A stretch of 64,000 nucleotides of DNA. It comes from Microcebus murinus. Its lineage: Eukaryota > Chordata > Mammalia > Primates > Cheirogaleidae. The DNA lies in contig NC_134108.1 in NCBI RefSeq assembly GCF_040939455.1, forward strand, positions 88,208,001-88,272,000, read 5' to 3'. A program made the position numbers and the translations under genes. A model generated the notes under the pieces. The model saw nothing but the letters and a program-made list of their open reading frames with translations, ran no database searches and was not told the origin of the DNA. Positions 60,501-64,000 of the stretch are shown in pieces (the stretch's first letter is position 1; each line of letters opens with the position of its first letter).

Positions 60501-63500
60501 TACGTCTCATTCCCCCAAGTAAACTCAAAGAATATTATATGTTTCAGAGAAGAAAGGTTTTACTGTGTGAAACAAAGTTAACCAGATTTATTTAATTTAT
60601 GTTATGTTTTCTTAGATCCCTTAATATGTTATATGTAACATGTTTGAGTCTTTAATAGTGAGATATGACATATAAACTTAGCTTTTAGTATTTACAGCCT
60701 TCTGGAATATACTCAATACTAAGAAATTCTGCATCACATAGGTTACTCCATTATTTAATAATCTCCATCTTTTTCCATCCTTATAACTTATTTTTCAAGA
60801 TCACAGTCCCTTGGGATTTTTCAAGATCCAAAGTCTATCAAGTCTTATAATCAGAATAACCAATAATGGAATGTAAAAAAGTAAGTAATAAAAAATATGA
60901 ATAGGTTAAATTGTTGGGCTTCCTCAGCTAATATTTGTTTCCATTGCTGCTATTTTGTTTATCAGAAGATGCTTCTTGGATACATAACCACATCTAGAAG
61001 GAAGCACATTCAATGGTAGCTTTTGCTGTTACCATGGTGGGACTATTTTTGAGCAGTTGAACATTTGGGAATTTAAAAGCATACCATAAGGTTGCCTTCT
61101 TCCTCTGTTTGTGGTTGGGGCTGACTATAACCCCCGTAGGGAATGTGGGAGAAATTATTTATACTCCTCTGTGGGGAAAATAAAACTCCAGGCAAAATGT
61201 AACTAAAAAGATTATTTTCCAACACACAGAAGGTTCTCTCTTTGGAAAACAAATTTCTCCTCTTGCATTATCAAATACTCACTTTAAGGAAGACAAAGGA
61301 TCAGATTTTCACCCATCTCTGGCGTTGGAAATCTTTGCTCCCTTAACTCTTTTCTACACTGCTCATAGTGTGTTGTCAAATTATATCCAAATGGTTAAAA
61401 TGGGGTACTTTTGAATAAATCTGAGTGATACAGCTAATTAATGGTGTTTTCAGGTCATATTATCCTGAAACTGGTGCACAAAGAAAATAAAATGTTATTG
61501 ATGAGAAAAATTAAGAAAAAATTACTAGAACTTAGTTGCTGTAACATATGGTCATTCTCAGCTATAGAAGGATGTTTAAGTGTGGTACTAAGATAAATAT
61601 GCTACCTCCCAAGAAGTCTCCTCAATGACTTGCATTCTTTTTGAGAATCTGCAAGGTCAAGGCTAGAATTATCTGAATTATCTAACTCCGATCATGACAT
61701 TGACTAGATATCTGTAAAATCTCAACATATATTTTTACAAATACCATACCTGGGTATTATTATGGAGCTTGCCAATTTAGACCACAATTATCCATTAATT
61801 ATCACTGTCACATCATCAGGCATGCAACAATAATCATAGTCACCATAGTGGTGGTGAATGTCCTCTTCATCTTATTGTTGCTTTTAAAGTTATGGAAACA
61901 ATCACTTATTAATATATTTGTATACAGTTTTGTAATTTACGAACTACACAAAGTTATATGAATCATAATTGAGATAATGCACTAAAAACTCTCATAAATG
62001 GACACACTAAATGGAAATTAAACTAAGGGTTCCCCAAATCATATTTTCTCCGCTAGCTTGATGATGATAGGTGTTGCCTTTTCTGTTCTGCCATGATGTC
62101 TGGCTTAGAATACGCACTTCATCAATATCTGTTAATTAAATCAACTAGAAATTGATGACAAAGGATGAAACAGTCTATTGCCTGCAATGGACTTAAGCAC
62201 TGCATTGATTTGAATATAAGATTTGAATACAAGAATGAGAAATATATTTACAGTTAGTTACCTAAGTACCTATAATTAGTAACACTAATTTCTAGAATGA
62301 AGAGATTGGTCATTTAAAATGACATGTATACACGAAACAGTGGAAGTGCAGTTGGGAGGGAGATGAAGGATAGAAACAGCTTAGTATAAATATATGTATT
62401 GTAACCAATGACATTTTGAGAGTTAACCAACCCATTGTTCTGATACCATAAAGAACCACAATCTGTCAAATCAAAAACACCATTCTTTTGGCCTCAACTG
62501 TGGCTCGTTAAGTACTAGTACACCATTAGACTGATCCCAGATTAGACTGATCCATGTCAACCTTAGGGTCATTTGCAGATATCAAAAAATGCCAAAATGT
62601 AAGTTTTCCATTAAAACAAAAATAAAGATAAAATGCACATAAACTAATGTTATACAAGGTGAAGCTAGGTGTTCCCACTGGTCTTGGGATGTGGTTTCTG
62701 CCCCAGAAATCTATTTACAGAGAGAGAGAGAGAAAAAAAAATTCTGTCTCTTCACAGTCTCCCCTAGCACTAGCTGACTGTCACTGGGCACACAGTCAGC
62801 AAAATGATGGTGAGATTTCAGTTAATCGATTCATATGCAGGCCAGTGTGTTTGATTTGGCAGCTCCGGAAGAAGTGCCTGTTAAGTCTAGTTGATATAAG
62901 GCCCAAGCTGTGATTCAAAAAGCCAGCTGTGGCTGCTTCCTAATTTGGAGGCTTGCTATCAGGAGAGTCATAAGCAGCACAGAGTATGAGGAAGGGGAAT
63001 GTAATGACCAAAAGAATGGAGAAGTTCAAGGGTGAAGCTGGCTTCAGGCATGTAGGGAATATCGGTCCTAACTGCTATATTCTAGACCCCCTCTCTCCCT
63101 CATTCCTGTTTTTTCTCTGACCTAGTTTTCTTCTTTCTTATACATTACCTTCAAGTGACTAGGGACATGACCACGAGGAAACCCAAACTCCAATCCTTCC
63201 AGCCTAGAACCCCAAGCAGAAAAAAAACTGTTTCCAAATGTCACAGATTGATATCGAGACAACTTCTGATTCTTCTACAGAGCCACATGTTTAGCCTTGT
63301 CCTAGTCACTCTGCCAAGAATGTTGGATTTTTTGATTGGCCCAAGATAGCACAAAAGTCTTGGATATTGTCATTACAGGCACCATCAGAACCACGGAGGG
63401 AGAGGTAGAGAGTTCTTCTAAAGAAAGCAAAAGCTGGTCCCAGTAGAAGTGAGGTGGAAAATATGCCCAAAGCAAATGAACCTGTTTCATAAAGAAGGAG

Positions 63501-64000
63501 GGTGGGAAAATGTATTGAGCAGAAAGAGAGATCACCACTAAAGGGGCAAAATACTGATATTGGGACAAATACACACATACAAGAAGACACATTCTCTTTG
63601 AAGTCTGTCTAGCTATGTTTTAAATCAAAGCATTTCTCCAATTAATATCAGCGGGATGTTTTTGATTATAAGAAACAAATACCCAAAACAAAAAAAGGAT
63701 TCAGTTACTTAAATTCTTTATTCTCTGAAGGAATATCTGAATGTTTTGGTGTCTTCTGGCAAGGCTTGATTTAGAAGTCCAAACAAAGTGACTATGACCT
63801 TGGTTCTGGGTCATTACTTTGAGTTTTTCAGTGTTGGCTCCATTATCATGACAACTTCCCCTCCGTGGTCTAGAGATGGCTGCTCACGGCTCCCAGGTTT
63901 TCATGCTGTCTCATTCATGATAATCATAGAAATAAATTGTTCTCTAATATCTAAATAGATCTGGGTTTGAGTCTGAGTGAGTCAATTGGATTTTTTTACA
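60501..64000. other. Repeat-poor intergenic stretch
   Basis: 3.5 kb with no gene that I can support. A (GA)n tract with poly-A lies at 62719-62741. Overlapping frames of 94-96 codons on the minus strand at 63302-63592 and 88 codons at 62647-62913 show no recognisable domain. Nothing else is recognised. Confidence 0.55.

Overview
This is a gene-poor stretch of nuclear DNA from a primate, almost certainly a strepsirrhine (lemur, loris or galago group). The evidence is the Alu type: dimeric Alus whose right arm ends in a 'gagctaggctgacgcca' block and several of which carry an extra 'caactaaaaatag' linker between the arms. L1 copies ending in '...gtacccccataat' support this, as do small hAT DNA transposons with crisp target-site duplications, which anthropoid primates do not have as recent insertions. 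I found no exon, tRNA, rRNA, CRISPR array or other cellular gene that I can support. The reading frames present are short and arise by chance or inside broken transposons. The value of the window is as a record of nested transposon insertions.

Layout. 1-12.9 kb: mostly unique AT-rich sequence with an L1 tail, a short minus-strand L1 3' end with a 14-bp target-site duplication (TSD), two Alus, a MER20, a palindromic hAT relic and an L2 tail. 12.9-13.9 kb: an old minus-strand LTR split by a 213-bp hAT element. 15.1-20.9 kb: an ERVL-type provirus on the minus strand with both LTRs, a tRNA-Leu-like primer-binding site and decayed pol, itself hit by a 69-bp L1 micro-insertion, an Alu monomer, a further LTR-like repeat and a 194-bp hAT element with a perfect 8-bp TSD. 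20.9-27.2 kb: MIRs, a relatively young 5'-truncated L1, two Alus and a MER2. 27.5-34.2 kb: a near full-length but dead L1. 34.4-38.3 kb: an MLT1-like LTR and an old minus-strand L1 carrying an Alu with a perfect 16-bp TSD. 38.3-58.7 kb: two related class-I-type LTRs, 19.9 kb apart, bracket a truncated Alu, a second long L1 (interrupted by a foreign 1.1-kb insert) and a 5.87-kb gamma-type provirus with a 4-bp TSD. 58.7-64 kb: another LTR-like block, a MIR and otherwise unassigned sequence.

Nothing here acts as a pathway. The proviruses and L1s are all broken by stops, frameshifts, deletions or insertions. The most informative items are the two hAT elements that share termini but have different cores, the complete ERVL and gamma-type proviruses, a possible 20-kb nested proviral scaffold, and several micro-insertions that retain exact insertion signatures. 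Family names come from recognising consensus-like stretches by eye, not from a database search, and many boundaries are approximate.
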